A DNA stretch of 64,000 bases from Rubritalea marina DSM 17716 (GCF_000378105.1 NZ_KB899248.1:62001-126000), one strand, 5' to 3'. Counted from the stretch's first letter, positions 1 to 8,865 are shown. Notes: a model not told the origin generated them from the letters alone. Translations and numbers: made by a program.

Positions 1-921
1 TTCCAAGCGAACTTTGAGTGCTTGGGTCACTTCTTGAGCGTTCTCACCCATCAGCATGAAGGCAAGGCCGAGGACGACTTCGCCCTGACCGTCAGCAGTA
101 ACCGCGCCACGACGTAGCTCACTGCCGATCTGCACTTCCGCTATATCTGCAACACGAACCGGAGTCCCTTCGCTAGAAGCGACCTCGATTCTTTCGATTT
201 GTTTAATGGAGCTGACTCGCCCTACACCATGAACCAGTAAATCTTGGCCGCTGACAGTAACCCGGCCTCCGCCCACGTTGCGGTTGTTTTTTTCCAAAGC
301 CTCTACGACATCGGAGAGAGATAAATCAAATTTTACCAGCAGCTCTGGATCGACTACAACGTGATATTGTTTTTCGAGGCCTCCCCATGAGTTTACTTCA
401 GCAACGCCAGGGACTTTGCGAAGTTCGGGCTTGATGATCCAATCATGGATGGTTCGGAGTTGTTCAAGACTGCGACTGCCGTCGCTACTACGGATCACGT
501 AATGGAAGATTTCACCGAGTCCGGTCGAGATCGGTCCCATCTGCGGTGTGCCGACTCCATCGGGCAGCTCGACTGTGAGGAGTCTTTCGGAAATATACTG
601 GCGAGCGGTGGTGATTTCCGTATCGTCATCAAAGGTGGCGACAACCTGAGAGAGCCCGAATTTGGAGACTGAGCGCACACTGACGAGTCCGGGAAGGCCG
701 GATATTTCCAGTTCAACGGGCAGAGTGATCTGTTGCTCAATCTCTTCGCCATTGAGTGACGGAGCAACGGTATTGATCTGAACTTGGATTGGAGTGGTAT
801 CCGGAAAGGCATCAACAGGAACACGCGATCCCGCCCAGATCCCGGCAACTGCGATCAAGGCGGTAAAAAGGAAGACTAACAGGCGGTTGGCCAGACAGAA
901 GCGAATGAGATGTGTGAACAT
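1..921 (-). CDS. Heavy-metal efflux RND transporter, CzcA/CusA type (partial, N-terminal 307 residues)
   Basis: Inner-membrane proton-driven pump that would export divalent or monovalent metal ions together with the adaptor and outer-membrane factor encoded just upstream. Reading the minus strand from the ATG at 921 gives an open frame to the window edge. It begins with a short cytoplasmic segment and TM1 (residues about 10-30), followed by the 'VPVDAFPDTTPIQVQI' stretch typical of HME-RND pumps, and continues through the porter domain ('GLGEIFHYVI', 'WIIKPELRKVPGVAEVNSWGG'). The family is about 1040 residues long, so roughly 70 percent lies outside the window. The charged TM4 motif that separates Czc (divalent) from Cus (monovalent) pumps is not in view, so substrate is undecided. 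It is the third gene of the minus-strand operon, 56 bp after the adaptor gene. Confidence 0.95.
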   Translation of the reverse strand, partial: MFTHLIRFCLANRLLVFLFTALIAVAGIWAGSRVPVDAFPDTTPIQVQINTVAPSLNGEEIEQQITLPVELEISGLPGLVSVRSVSKFGLSQVVATFDDDTEITTARQYISERLLTVELPDGVGTPQMGPISTGLGEIFHYVIRSSDGSRSLEQLRTIHDWIIKPELRKVPGVAEVNSWGGLEKQYHVVVDPELLVKFDLSLSDVVEALEKNNRNVGGGRVTVSGQDLLVHGVGRVSSIKQIERIEVASSEGTPVRVADIAEVQIGSELRRGAVTADGQGEVVLGLAFMLMGENAQEVTQALKVRLE

Positions 922-977
922 GGGTGCGGAATAGATTGAAAAATAGAAAGAGCGGGGTGCGGTTGGTGTGGCGGCTA

Positions 978-2543
978 TCAATCATCGACGCAGCCAGCAC
1001 CGAGAAGTGATTTGAGAAACTCCGAGCGCAGAATGTAGCTACCTTGGCTGACGATTTTATCGCCGGGCGTAAGTCCGCTGCGAATAGCGGTTAGTTCTCC
1101 GGAAGCCGCGCCATGTGTGATTTCAACGCGGGTTGCTGCGTAGAGTGCGGGTTCCTTGCGGACGAAGACGAAAGGAACTCCATCAATGGTCTGGATCGCG
1201 CCTGTGGGAACTGCGAGTGTAGGGCTGGCCTTGCCAAGGTGGATGCGAGCGTCCCCATATAGGCCTTTCCGTAAAGCGGCTGGAGGTGCGTTCACCACAG
1301 CGCGTGCCTGTATGCGGCGGGATTTCTCATCTACCGCACTCGCGACCCATACAAGTTCGCCGGTGATGACTGTATCCGGTATGTCGGTGAAAGTTGCGCT
1401 TACTTCCATTCCAGGTGTTAGGCCTGCAGCATCGCGGGCGGGAATAGAGAGTTCAAGCCACATGGTCGAGAGATCGGCCAGAACGAAGATCGCTTCGCCG
1501 GGTTCGATCCGCTCTCCTACGGAGACATCGCGGTCAACGATGGTTCCCGCAAAGGGAGCTTTTAGAGTGAGTAAAGAAGTCGGACGACCGTCGGAGGCGA
1601 GCAGATTGATTTCGTTCTCGCTCAATCCGAGATTGAGCAATCGCTGGCGTGCTGTGGACAAATCCACATCGGCGACTTCTGCAGCGGCTTCGGCGGCTTC
1701 GAGATCGGCGGCGGCGGAGATCTGTTTATCCGCTAACTTGCGCTCGCGAATTACCTGAAGACCAGCGAGCTTCTTTGCCGCATTCGCAGAGAGAAAACGG
1801 CTTTTCATTTCCGCGAAGTCCGGTGAATTCACCGTGCCGAGAATTTCACCAGCGGCAACTTTTTGACTGGGAACCACTGCGATTTTCTGGACGATGCCCT
1901 CGACCAGAGGAGTGATTTTCGCGACCTTGTTTTGATTGTAATCGACCGTTGCGTAAGCTTCGACAGCAGGCTGGCCGGTGGTAGTTTCCGGATTGGAAAC
2001 TTTGACTCCTACCTTTTCCATCGACTCGGCAGATGCGACGCGGATCTTGAGGCTTTCACCCGCCTTGAGGCTGGCTGCGAGCTGAGGTTGGCAGATGGCG
2101 CATTCCTTTTCCAGGACACCATGCTCGTTGCACATCAGGGCATTGGCGGGTGCTGACGGTGCGGCAACTCCGGCTTTGTCGCCCTTCAGTTCAGGATGGC
2201 AAAGATAGCATTCATCTTCATAGACACCGTGCTCGGTGCAATACAACCGCTTTGGGTCTTTGATTTCCGGGTGACAAAGGAAACAACGATCTTCGTATCG
2301 GTCATGTTCCTTGCACCAGAGGCGCTTGGCATCGCGTTTTGAAGCATCGCAAATGAAGCAGCCTTCGCCCGTGGGGCAGGCCGCTACGGCGTGGACTTCG
2401 ATTTCTCCATCGGAGGATTTCTCACTGGCTTCAGTCGATTCGGATTTCGTGTTGGTTTCATTTTTCTCGGCATTACATGCGGCGAAAAAAAAGGTGAGGA
2501 TGCCAAGGCCGATGGCCTGGCTTAGTTTTGGGATTAGTTTCAT
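978..2543 (-). CDS. Efflux RND periplasmic adaptor (CzcB/CusB type) with N-terminal Cys/His repeats
   Basis: Membrane-fusion protein linking the RND pump to the outer-membrane channel. Residues 1-22 form a lipoprotein signal with lipobox 'FFAAC'. Residues about 55-160 hold a tandem Cys/His-rich array: units such as 'WCKEHDRYEDRCFLCHPE', 'YCTEHGVYEDECYLCHPE' and 'MCNEHGVLEKECAICQPQ', each offering a C-x2-H and a C-x2-C pair. From about 165 on come the barrel-sandwich/lipoyl, alpha-hairpin (about 230-310) and beta-barrel domains of the CusB/CzcB family. The array probably binds the exported metal; this is inference from residue content. The stop of the upstream outer-membrane factor gene is 4 bp from this ATG, so the genes are co-transcribed and probably translationally coupled. 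At 521 residues it is longer than the usual 400-450 because of the array. Confidence 0.93.
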   Translation of the reverse strand: MKLIPKLSQAIGLGILTFFFAACNAEKNETNTKSESTEASEKSSDGEIEVHAVAACPTGEGCFICDASKRDAKRLWCKEHDRYEDRCFLCHPEIKDPKRLYCTEHGVYEDECYLCHPELKGDKAGVAAPSAPANALMCNEHGVLEKECAICQPQLAASLKAGESLKIRVASAESMEKVGVKVSNPETTTGQPAVEAYATVDYNQNKVAKITPLVEGIVQKIAVVPSQKVAAGEILGTVNSPDFAEMKSRFLSANAAKKLAGLQVIRERKLADKQISAAADLEAAEAAAEVADVDLSTARQRLLNLGLSENEINLLASDGRPTSLLTLKAPFAGTIVDRDVSVGERIEPGEAIFVLADLSTMWLELSIPARDAAGLTPGMEVSATFTDIPDTVITGELVWVASAVDEKSRRIQARAVVNAPPAALRKGLYGDARIHLGKASPTLAVPTGAIQTIDGVPFVFVRKEPALYAATRVEITHGAASGELTAIRSGLTPGDKIVSQGSYILRSEFLKSLLGAGCVDD

Positions 2544-2547
2544 AGCT

Positions 2548-3849
2548 TCAGTTGTTAGTCATTGTTTTTAGGGAATTGTGGGCGCGGAGAAGATCAGCCT
2601 GGGCGCGGGTCTGACCGCGCTCGACCTTGAATAGGGTTTTGCGGGCATCAAGCACTTCGAGCAAAGAAGCTTTGCCTGAGTTGTAGGCTTCGCGGGTGTC
2701 AGTCAGTCCTAGGCGGGCTGCATTGATGGTTCGCGTGTCGAATTCGCTGGAACGGCTGCGGGCGGCACGGAGATCTGAGGAGAGTTTGGTAATGCGGGAG
2801 CGAAGTTCGCTTTCGGTGGCGCGGCCATTGGCTTGGGCGCTGTCGAGGCGTTCTTTGGCGGCCTGAATATTCCCCTGATTACGGTCGAAAATAGGGAGTG
2901 GAATACGGATGCCGACCACCGCAGCCGTCTCATTGGCATCACGCATCTCGCGGACTCCGCCGCCTACCTCAATATCGGAATAACGCTTCACTTTTTCGAG
3001 GTCGTAGGTGGCTTGCGCACGGGCGAAACGAAGCGCAGCGGCACGCATCGCTGGATGGCGCGAGATCGCGGATTCGGGATTTGATGGGACAGCACCTCGC
3101 GGAGCATCAAGCGATCCGGCGGCGGTGACGTTGGGTGATCCACCTCCCCATATCTGGCTCAGTTCTGCTGAGGCATTGCTCTCCGTAGAGCGAGCCTCGG
3201 CAAGATTTTCCTTGGCTTCGGAGATGGCTAGCCTCGCCTTACCGACATCGATCCGATTGCTTTTTCCTACCTCAAGCAAAGTATTCAGCGTGCTCAAGTT
3301 TTCCTCTGCACGGCCAAGATTTTGTTCGCTTAGTTCGCGAAGCTTCCGCGCTTCCAGAAGGGTGGTGAAAGCCCTGTCAGCGGCGATTCGGATATTACGT
3401 TCTTCGCTGGCAATCTCGGCTTTAAGTGCTGCAGATTTGAGTGCTGCGACCATCGTTCGCTTCGACCGTTTGCCCCCGAGTTCCAGTTTTTGAGATAGCG
3501 CTGCGGTGATTTCAGCTCCATTGAAACCGCTGCTCTCACCACTTCCGGCGAAGTTCTCCACGTCCAGTCCTATTTCGGGGTTTGGTGGAAGCCCGGCCTG
3601 GATTGTCTCCGCTTCAAGAGCCCTGAGTTCCGCGCGTAGAGACTGTAATCTGGGGCTATAGATCAACGCATGTTGAATAGCACTATTGCGGGAGACGACT
3701 CCCTTCAAAAGAGGCGCTGATTTTAATCCGGTGTTGTGGCTGGAAGTAAATCGATTGGCTGATTCCCTGCTTGATCGAGACTGAGGGTCAGAGGCGCAGG
3801 AAATGAATAGGAATGGGAAAATTAAAAAAATTGAGAGCCTTAAATGCAT
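2548..3849 (-). CDS. Outer-membrane efflux channel, TolC family (CzcC/CusC type)
   Basis: Outer-membrane factor of the metal-efflux tripartite pump. The protein (433 residues) starts with a lipoprotein signal (lipobox 'FISC', Cys18), as is usual for CusC/CzcC proteins. Two OEP repeats follow, rich in long Ala/Glu/Leu helices; the hallmark 'NPEIGLDVENFAG' appears near residue 98 and the second repeat has 'IEVGGGVREMRDANETAAVVGIRIPLPIFDRNQG', cited here as its two parts around residues 300-335. It is the second gene of the minus-strand operon, preceded by the small Cys-rich secreted protein and followed 4 bp later by the adaptor gene. I am confident of the family; the transported metal cannot be assigned from this gene. 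Confidence 0.93.
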   Translation of the reverse strand: MHLRLSIFLIFPFLFISCASDPQSRSSRESANRFTSSHNTGLKSAPLLKGVVSRNSAIQHALIYSPRLQSLRAELRALEAETIQAGLPPNPEIGLDVENFAGSGESSGFNGAEITAALSQKLELGGKRSKRTMVAALKSAALKAEIASEERNIRIAADRAFTTLLEARKLRELSEQNLGRAEENLSTLNTLLEVGKSNRIDVGKARLAISEAKENLAEARSTESNASAELSQIWGGGSPNVTAAGSLDAPRGAVPSNPESAISRHPAMRAAALRFARAQATYDLEKVKRYSDIEVGGGVREMRDANETAAVVGIRIPLPIFDRNQGNIQAAKERLDSAQANGRATESELRSRITKLSSDLRAARSRSSEFDTRTINAARLGLTDTREAYNSGKASLLEVLDARKTLFKVERGQTRAQADLLRAHNSLKTMTNN

Positions 3850-3999
3850 AAGAATGTGGGTTAGAAGTCACTTGGTTTGAGTGGGTGCCTGATCCAACAG
3901 AGGAATCGGCCACAGCTGGGAAACCGCGAGAAATAATTGCGGCTTTAGGGCATAAAAAAGCGTGCGCTAAAAATGAGCGCTCGCTGTCAAACCAGTGAA

Positions 4000-4461
4000 T
4001 CAAACGAGAAACACTGAATACCTCACACGAAGAGATACAGAGGGAATAAGTCCCACAAACGGGGGGCTTCCACGTATTCCGTGGATGGATCTTGTTAGGG
4101 AAAACGCGGTGGCGATTTCTCCTAACGACCTTGGAGATGCCATGGGGTCAGCCCCGTTTCGGCTATGGCTTTGGATGGAATCTACAGCAACAAAATTGTC
4201 TAGCTCCATGTAGAGATCTAGCGAACAATCTTGGCCTCGATTAGGAGAAACATCAATCTCAGAGGTGTCTTGCGAAGAATAATCACAAGATTCTTCATTG
4301 CTAAAACGTGAGCAGGCCCCCTCTGGAAGGATATCAAGGCACTCGCATTTTCCCACGAAAAAGTTCTGTATACAAAGACAATAGCCAAGGCCAGGCTGAG
4401 AAGTGGAAATTCCCACTAACATCAACCACAGCATAACTAGTGCTGTAAGTTTACGAGGCAT
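4000..4461 (-). CDS. Small Cys-rich secreted protein heading the metal-efflux operon (unknown function)
   Basis: The longest frame extends further upstream, but the ATG at 4461 gives a protein of 153 residues that begins with a classical signal sequence ('MPRKLTALVMLWLMLVGIS'), so I chose that start. The mature part has about seven Cys residues, several as C-x-C pairs ('GYCLCIQNFFVGKCECLD', then 'GACSRF', 'ESCDYSS', 'GQDCSLD'). This spacing suggests metal binding or disulfides. I do not recognise a named family, although short Cys-rich exported proteins do occur before czcCBA-type operons in this phylum. It lies 150 bp ahead of the outer-membrane factor gene on the same strand and divergently from the ArsR gene, so it is probably controlled by the same metal sensor. 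It could be a periplasmic metal chaperone; that is inference only. Confidence 0.6.
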   Translation of the reverse strand: MPRKLTALVMLWLMLVGISTSQPGLGYCLCIQNFFVGKCECLDILPEGACSRFSNEESCDYSSQDTSEIDVSPNRGQDCSLDLYMELDNFVAVDSIQSHSRNGADPMASPRSLGEIATAFSLTRSIHGIRGSPPFVGLIPSVSLRVRYSVFLV

Positions 4462-4587
4462 TGTATAATTTGAGGTCAAATAGTTGAGCGGGCAAACGGC
4501 TTCTGTTTGTGACGCGGACGCTATGTGATTTCGCATAACGTAACTAAACACTTGAATTACGCAAGGGAAATTTTACAATTTTACATA
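4462..4587. promoter_or_regulatory. Divergent promoter/operator region between the metal-efflux operon and arsR-type gene
   Basis: 126 bp separate the two divergent starts. The region contains a short inverted repeat, CGTAA-N13-TTACG (about 4539-4561), and AT-rich stretches just before the regulator ATG ('TTTTACAATTTTACATAATG'). ArsR/SmtB regulators normally bind an inverted repeat that overlaps both promoters, so this is the expected operator location. The exact operator is not established. Confidence 0.4.
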
Positions 4588-4944
4588 ATGAAAGCCGATA
4601 TTGCAATGATCGACACCCCTAAGTGCCTGAACACGAGTAAAGTAGCTCGTCTTAAAAAGGGGCTGGAGGCGGATGCCTTTGTTGACATAGCAAAAATCTA
4701 CAAGGCATTATCGCACCCATCCCGCTTGCAGGTGCTTTATTTGCTGGGTCTGGAACCGTGCTGTGTCTGCGATTTATCTCACGTCATGGGTATTCCAGTC
4801 CCTACAGCGTCACAATACCTCAGAATACTGAGGAAAGCAGGACTCGTAGAATTCGAAAAGGATGGAAAATTTATCATCTATTCCCTGACCTTGACGGCTC
4901 GTAGCCTGGGGGATTTAGGTAAAGTAAATGCCATTTACCTCTGA
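4588..4944 (+). CDS. ArsR/SmtB-family metal-responsive repressor
   Basis: Winged-helix DNA-binding regulator, expected to repress the divergent efflux operon until metal binds. The ATG at 4588 is chosen because sequence upstream of it is unlike the family. Visible features: the helix-turn-helix core 'KALSHPSRLQVLYLLGLEP', a Cys pair directly after it ('CCVCDLSHVMGIPVPTASQ', comparable to the ELCVCD metal box), the recognition helix 'ASQYLRILRKAGLV' and the wing 'FEKDGKFIIYSL'. After 'IYSL' the C-terminus departs from the family (about 20 residues of unrelated character) and ends within an inverted repeat at 4917-4940 (7-bp arms), immediately before the scarred region. The tail may therefore have been replaced when foreign DNA arrived. 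The fold call is secure, the tail interpretation is not. Confidence 0.85.
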   Translation: MKADIAMIDTPKCLNTSKVARLKKGLEADAFVDIAKIYKALSHPSRLQVLYLLGLEPCCVCDLSHVMGIPVPTASQYLRILRKAGLVEFEKDGKFIIYSLTLTARSLGDLGKVNAIYL

Positions 4945-5480
4945 GATTGTTCGATGGCTGCAGAATACATCCCAGAATAAGGGAGAGCAGCGCAAGCAGT
5001 AGCAGCGAGAAGGCTTTCCCTTTGGGCTTACTACGTGCAGTCCTACGCCTTCGCCTGAAAGGCTCCACCTCTCAAACTCTAAAAAGTGGCGGCATTAGCC
5101 GCAGGAAATTAGCGGACTAACTGGCTTGTTTGCTCCGCACCTCGTGGACACCAAAAGCCCGCCGTTCGCTCATGCTTCGCTTGCCGGACGGGCTTATCGT
5201 GTCTCACGGACCGGAAGAATAGACAGCGTTCAATTGTCCGTTGGCGATACCAACCGACGAACAGCATTTGCCAGATGACGAACCGATCTGGCTAAGGGTT
5301 TGCCACCCTCGCGACCGTAAAGGGCATCACAAACATTGTCCTCGTCACTGCGTTCCTGCGGGACTGTTCGGAGCCTCCCTTGACGTTGCTACCCCGCTTC
5401 TCGGCGAAGGCCAAGGTTTCATGCGCGGGGCGATGAAGCCCAGTGGCTTATATAAGAACCAAATGAGAAAGGAACCTAAC
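4945..5480. other. Gene-poor, probably imported stretch upstream of ardA
   Basis: No convincing gene. The frame that reads into ardA is open from 5241, but its residues (many Pro, His, Arg) do not look coding and a better start with a ribosome-binding site (AAAGGA) lies at 5481. A GC-rich hairpin sits at 5155-5195 (AAGCCCG / CGGGCTT arms with a CCG-containing loop). A TATATAAG element at about 5450 could be a -10 box for ardA. Base composition differs from the flanking efflux operon, which is consistent with a mobile-element remnant. Confidence 0.5.
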
Positions 5481-6080
5481 ATGACGAACAACACCCCAAG
5501 AATTTACGTGGCTTGCCTTGCCAGCTATAACGCCGGAACCCTACACGGAAACTGGATCGACCTCGACGGAACCGAGGCCATCGAAGACCAAATTTCGGGA
5601 ATCCTCAAAGCCTCGCCCGAGGAGGACGCGGAAGAATGGGCAGTGCATGACAATGAGTTTTGCGGCCATCTCTCCGAGCATGCCGGAACCGATACCCTGA
5701 ACGCGATTCAGGAGGCATTCTAGAAAGTCGAAGCCGAGGGGATTGATTGGGAAGTATTCTGCGAATACTGCGCCCACTTGGGGCATGACATTGAAGCCGG
5801 ACAGGTTGAAATGTTTAGCGAAGCTTACGCAGGGACAGCGGACACACTAGAAAACTGGTGCACCGAGTTTCTGGAGGAAACCGGGCAACTGGAATCCATC
5901 CCTGAAAATCTGCGTCACTACTTCGATTATGCGGCATATGCCAGAGACATGGAAATCAACGACGTGTTCACGATCAGTCACAACAGTGACACGCTCGTTT
6001 TCTGGCATCGATATCTTCCGTGGAACCGATATAGTGGCGACCAGATTGGCCTTTCAAAATGTAGACAAACGCCAAAATAA
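5481..6080 (+). pseudogene. ardA: Antirestriction protein ArdA, interrupted by an in-frame TAG
   Basis: ArdA is a DNA-mimic protein that conjugative elements use to block type I restriction enzymes of a recipient. From the ATG at 5481 the frame encodes 'RIYVACLASYNAGTLHGNWI', the diagnostic N-terminus of ArdA, then acidic segments, and stops at a TAG (5721-5723) after 80 codons. The same frame continues without further stops with typical ArdA sequence ('DWEVFCEYCAHLGHDI', 'MFSEAYAGTADTLENW', 'HYFDYAAYARDMEI') to about residue 177. A single nonsense change therefore splits an otherwise complete gene. The last 24 codons (from about 6003) are not ArdA: they come from the repeated 5' end of the GIY-YIG gene read in the opposite direction. 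No other transfer gene is visible nearby, so this is a relic of a mobile element. Confidence 0.85.
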
Positions 6081-6122
6081 GGATGAATTGGTAGGGCCGG
6101 TGGGACTTGAACCCACGACCAA
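6000..6122. repeat. 123-bp direct repeat, left copy (GIY-YIG gene start plus tRNA-Ile 3' half)
   Basis: Positions 6000-6122 match 6317-6439 at an offset of 317 bp with about two mismatches. The shared unit holds, on the minus strand, the 3' half of tRNA-Ile2 through the T-arm and the first about 25 codons of the GIY-YIG gene. In this left copy the gene start is severed and joined to the end of ardA. Confidence 0.9.
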
Positions 6123-6151
6123 CCCCGACTCTGAGTCGGGGCTGCTCTAAC
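6089..6151 (-). pseudogene. Truncated tRNA-Ile2-like fragment with a replaced anticodon arm
   Basis: On the minus strand this matches the 3' part of the intact tRNA at 6406-6481 (acceptor 3' strand with CCA, T-arm, variable loop) and ten bases of the D-arm side. The anticodon arm is replaced by a perfect palindrome at 6123-6141 (9-bp arms CCCCGACTC / GAGTCGGGG around one base). If folded as a tRNA arm the loop would read CUCAGAG with CAG in the anticodon place. The D-arm and 5' acceptor strand are absent, so it cannot be a working tRNA. The TAG stop of the GIY-YIG gene lies in its first bases. Confidence 0.75.
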
Positions 6152-6316
6152 TAGAAGTAATATATTGGATCACCCTTTTCGGATTTTTCCACCGTTTCAG
6201 CGTAGCTTCAAGCTTTCTAGCCTCTGACATGCTTGCGATGTGCTTGGCGGCAATAAGAACAACTGGCAGGCCAAGGCGTTTTGTGGAGTGCACCATGCCT
6301 GAGTTGTGACGCGTAA

Positions 6317-6481
<165 letters not shown>

Positions 6482-6745
6482 CCTGAATTCGATTCGGAAT
6501 ATAAGGAGTCGAGATCGCTTGGCAACACAACAATTCTTTTTTTTGGATCGTGATTCTCTCCGGCTCCATGGAATTGCAGGCTGGGGGTGGCGTGCTGGAC
6601 TTGAGATCACTAAGTCATGCGTGATGGACGCGCGCTTAGGTGGTTTTCAACTGGCTTGTAACAAATAACTTCTGGCTTTGATTCTAACGGTCTGATAGTT
6701 TTTTAAACGCTCGTTGTTCGGGCGCTTAATGAACACTAGAAAATT

Positions 6746-7432
6746 ATGAATAAGTATTTAGCGGAAGCATTTGGAACATTTTGGTTGGTGCTGGGCGGTT
6801 GTGGAAGTGCGGTCTTAGCAGCAGGAATCCCTGATGTGGGGATTGGCTACTTGGGAGTGTCTCTTGCTTTTGGACTAACTGTACTGACGATGGCATTTGC
6901 AATTGGCCACATTTCTGGCTGTCACCTCAATCCAGCAGTATCGATCGGATTGATGTTGGGTGGTCGCTTTGATAAGAAGGATCTCCTACCTTACATCACC
7001 TTTCAGGTGCTGGGGGGGATTGCAGCGGGCGGTGTCCTCTATGTGATTGCGAGTGGTAATGACGCTTTTAGTCTTGAGGGTGGCTTTGCATCCAATGGTT
7101 ATGGAGAGCATTCGCCGAACGGTTATTCGATGATGGCCGGCTTCGTGTGTGAGGTCGTCATGACGATGATGTTCTTGATCATTATCCTAGGAGCCACGGA
7201 TGAGCGCGCTCCTGCTGGTTTGGCTCCCATTGCAATTGGCCTAGGCTTGACCTTGATTCACCTCGTGAGCATTCCTGTGACCAACACCTCGGTGAATCCT
7301 GCGCGCAGTACTGGTGTGGCGATCTTTGCTGGTGGATGGGCAGTGAAGCAACTTTGGTTGTTCTGGGTGGCTCCGATCATCGGAGCTGTGTTGGGTGCGC
7401 TTGTCTACCGCGTGATTGGCGCCAAAAAGTAG
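6746..7432 (+). CDS. aqpZ: Aquaporin Z-type water channel
   Basis: Inner-membrane water channel of the MIP family, 228 residues with six membrane spans. Both NPA half-helix motifs are present: '[11 protein letters not shown]' near residue 63 and '[10 protein letters not shown]' near 186. The N-terminus '[21 protein letters not shown]' and the residue set around the second NPA (short loop with Arg after NPA) match AqpZ rather than glycerol facilitators, which carry an extra insertion and Asp after NPAR. It stands alone with its own upstream region and shares the bidirectional terminator at 7461-7497 with the convergent asnS gene. Role: rapid water flux during osmotic change. Confidence 0.95.
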   Translation: MNKYLAEAFGTFWLVLGGCGSAVLAAGIPDVGIGYLGVSLAFGLTVLTMAFAIGHISGCHLNPAVSIGLMLGGRFDKKDLLPYITFQVLGGIAAGGVLYVIASGNDAFSLEGGFASNGYGEHSPNGYSMMAGFVCEVVMTMMFLIIILGATDERAPAGLAPIAIGLGLTLIHLVSIPVTNTSVNPARSTGVAIFAGGWAVKQLWLFWVAPIIGAVLGALVYRVIGAKK

Positions 7433-7460
7433 CCAGCGAGCAACTAAAATAACTTGATAG

Positions 7461-7497
7461 AAAAGCCTTCACGATTTAATCGTGAAGGCTTTTTTTT
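7461..7497. terminator. Bidirectional rho-independent terminator between aqpZ and asnS
   Basis: AAAAGCCTTCACGA, a short AT loop, then TCGTGAAGGCTTTTTTTT: a perfect 10-plus-bp stem flanked by A- and T-runs, so it serves both convergent genes. Confidence 0.9.
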
Positions 7498-7503
7498 GAG
7501 AAT

Positions 7504-8865
7504 TTAGAACTCACAATGCCCGGGTGTCCGGGCGAAAGGTATCACGTCACGGATGTTTTTCATGCCTGTCACGAACATGAGCATGCGCTCGAATCCTAGG
7601 CCGAACCCAGCGTGGGGGCAGGTACCGAATTTACGAAGATCGAGGTACCAAGCATATTCTTCTTTGCTCAGCCCGTGGGCTTGCATGTTGGACTCGAGAA
7701 TGTCGTAGCGTTCTTCCCGCTGGGCTCCTCCGATGATTTCCCCGATGCCGGGCACGAGGAGATCCATAGCAGCCACAGTTTTTCCATCGTCATTGCTGCG
7801 CATGTAGAATGGCTTAACGTCTTTCGGGTAGTTGTAGACTGTGGTGGGACATTTAAAATGTTCTTCGGTGAGGTAGCGTTCGTGTTCTGACTGGAGGTTG
7901 GCTCCCCAGCTGACTGGGTATTCAAATGTTTGGCCAGAAGCCAAGAGAATCTCTACCGCCTCGGTGTAGCTCACACGTTGGAATGGTCGCTCAGCCACAA
8001 AGTTGAGCCGTTCCACTAGCCCTTTGTCGACAAATTTATTGAAGATTTCGAGGTCGCCTTCGTGTTGTTCTAGGATATAGCGCACTAGGTACTTCACAAA
8101 TTCTTCTGCCAGGTCCATGTCGTCTTCTAGGTCGCAGAATGCCATTTCTGGTTCCACCATCCAGAACTCTGATGCATGGCGGGTCGTGTGCGAGTTCTCA
8201 GCACGGAATGTTGGGCCAAAGGTGTAAATGTTAGAAAGTGCGCAGGCGAAGGCCTCGCCCTCCAACTGACCAGAGACAGTGAGAAAGGTGTTTTTACCAA
8301 AGAAATCACTTTCTGGCGCGTCCTTGGCGCCTTGGCTTTGCGTGGTCACGCGGAACATCTCACCAGCGCCCTCGCAGTCGGAGGCGGTGATAATAGGGGT
8401 GTGGATGTAACTAAAGTCTCTTTCTTTAAAAAACTGATGGATCGCAAAGGCCAGGCGCGAACGCATGCGGAAGACGGCTCCATAGAGATTGGTGCGGGGG
8501 CGTAAGTGAGCGATTGAGCGCAGGAATTCTTGGCTGTGACCTTTCTTTTGAAGTGGGAAGTCGGTTGGCGCTTCGCCATAGAGCTTGACCGAGCTAGCGT
8601 GTACTTCCCACGACTGACCAGCGCCCTGGCTTTCCACCAATTTGCCGGTGATGCCTACTGCTGCTCCGGTGCTCATGCGTTCGATATCTTCGTAGCCGGG
8701 TACTCCAGCATCCACAATGCATTGTAAGTTCTGCAACGAGGAACCGTCGTTGAGCTCGATGAAGGAAAAGGCTTTCGAATCTCGGCGAGTACGAACCCAG
8801 CCTTTCACGGTGATTGCTTCAAGCGCTTGGCTACTGGATAGGGCGGATTTAATCAAAGTGCGCAT
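7504..8865 (-). CDS. asnS: Asparaginyl-tRNA synthetase
   Basis: Class IIb synthetase that charges tRNA-Asn. Domain order is normal: an N-terminal OB-fold anticodon-binding domain ('[22 protein letters not shown]') and a class II catalytic core with motif 2 '[21 protein letters not shown]' (given here as '[17 protein letters not shown]') and motif 3 '[15 protein letters not shown]', followed by the '[10 protein letters not shown]' C-terminus typical of AsnS. The open frame runs to 8901, but the ATG at 8865 ('MRTLIKSAL') aligns best with the usual AsnS start; a further ATG at 8871 is possible. gatB is also present in this window, yet a dedicated AsnS means asparagine does not depend on the amidotransferase route. 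Confidence 0.96.
   Translation of the reverse strand: MRTLIKSALSSSQALEAITVKGWVRTRRDSKAFSFIELNDGSSLQNLQCIVDAGVPGYEDIERMSTGAAVGITGKLVESQGAGQSWEVHASSVKLYGEAPTDFPLQKKGHSQEFLRSIAHLRPRTNLYGAVFRMRSRLAFAIHQFFKERDFSYIHTPIITASDCEGAGEMFRVTTQSQGAKDAPESDFFGKNTFLTVSGQLEGEAFACALSNIYTFGPTFRAENSHTTRHASEFWMVEPEMAFCDLEDDMDLAEEFVKYLVRYILEQHEGDLEIFNKFVDKGLVERLNFVAERPFQRVSYTEAVEILLASGQTFEYPVSWGANLQSEHERYLTEEHFKCPTTVYNYPKDVKPFYMRSNDDGKTVAAMDLLVPGIGEIIGGAQREERYDILESNMQAHGLSKEEYAWYLDLRKFGTCPHAGFGLGFERMLMFVTGMKNIRDVIPFARTPGHCEF

Noticed and set aside
4874-5068. A minus-strand frame of 64 codons with a hydrophobic centre
   Set aside because: It runs antisense through the end of the ArsR gene, has no ribosome-binding site and a basic, low-complexity N-terminus. 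No family.
5241-5480. An upstream in-frame extension of ardA (80 codons)
   Set aside because: The residues are Pro/His/Arg-rich and unlike ArdA, and the ATG at 5481 has a ribosome-binding site and gives the exact family N-terminus.
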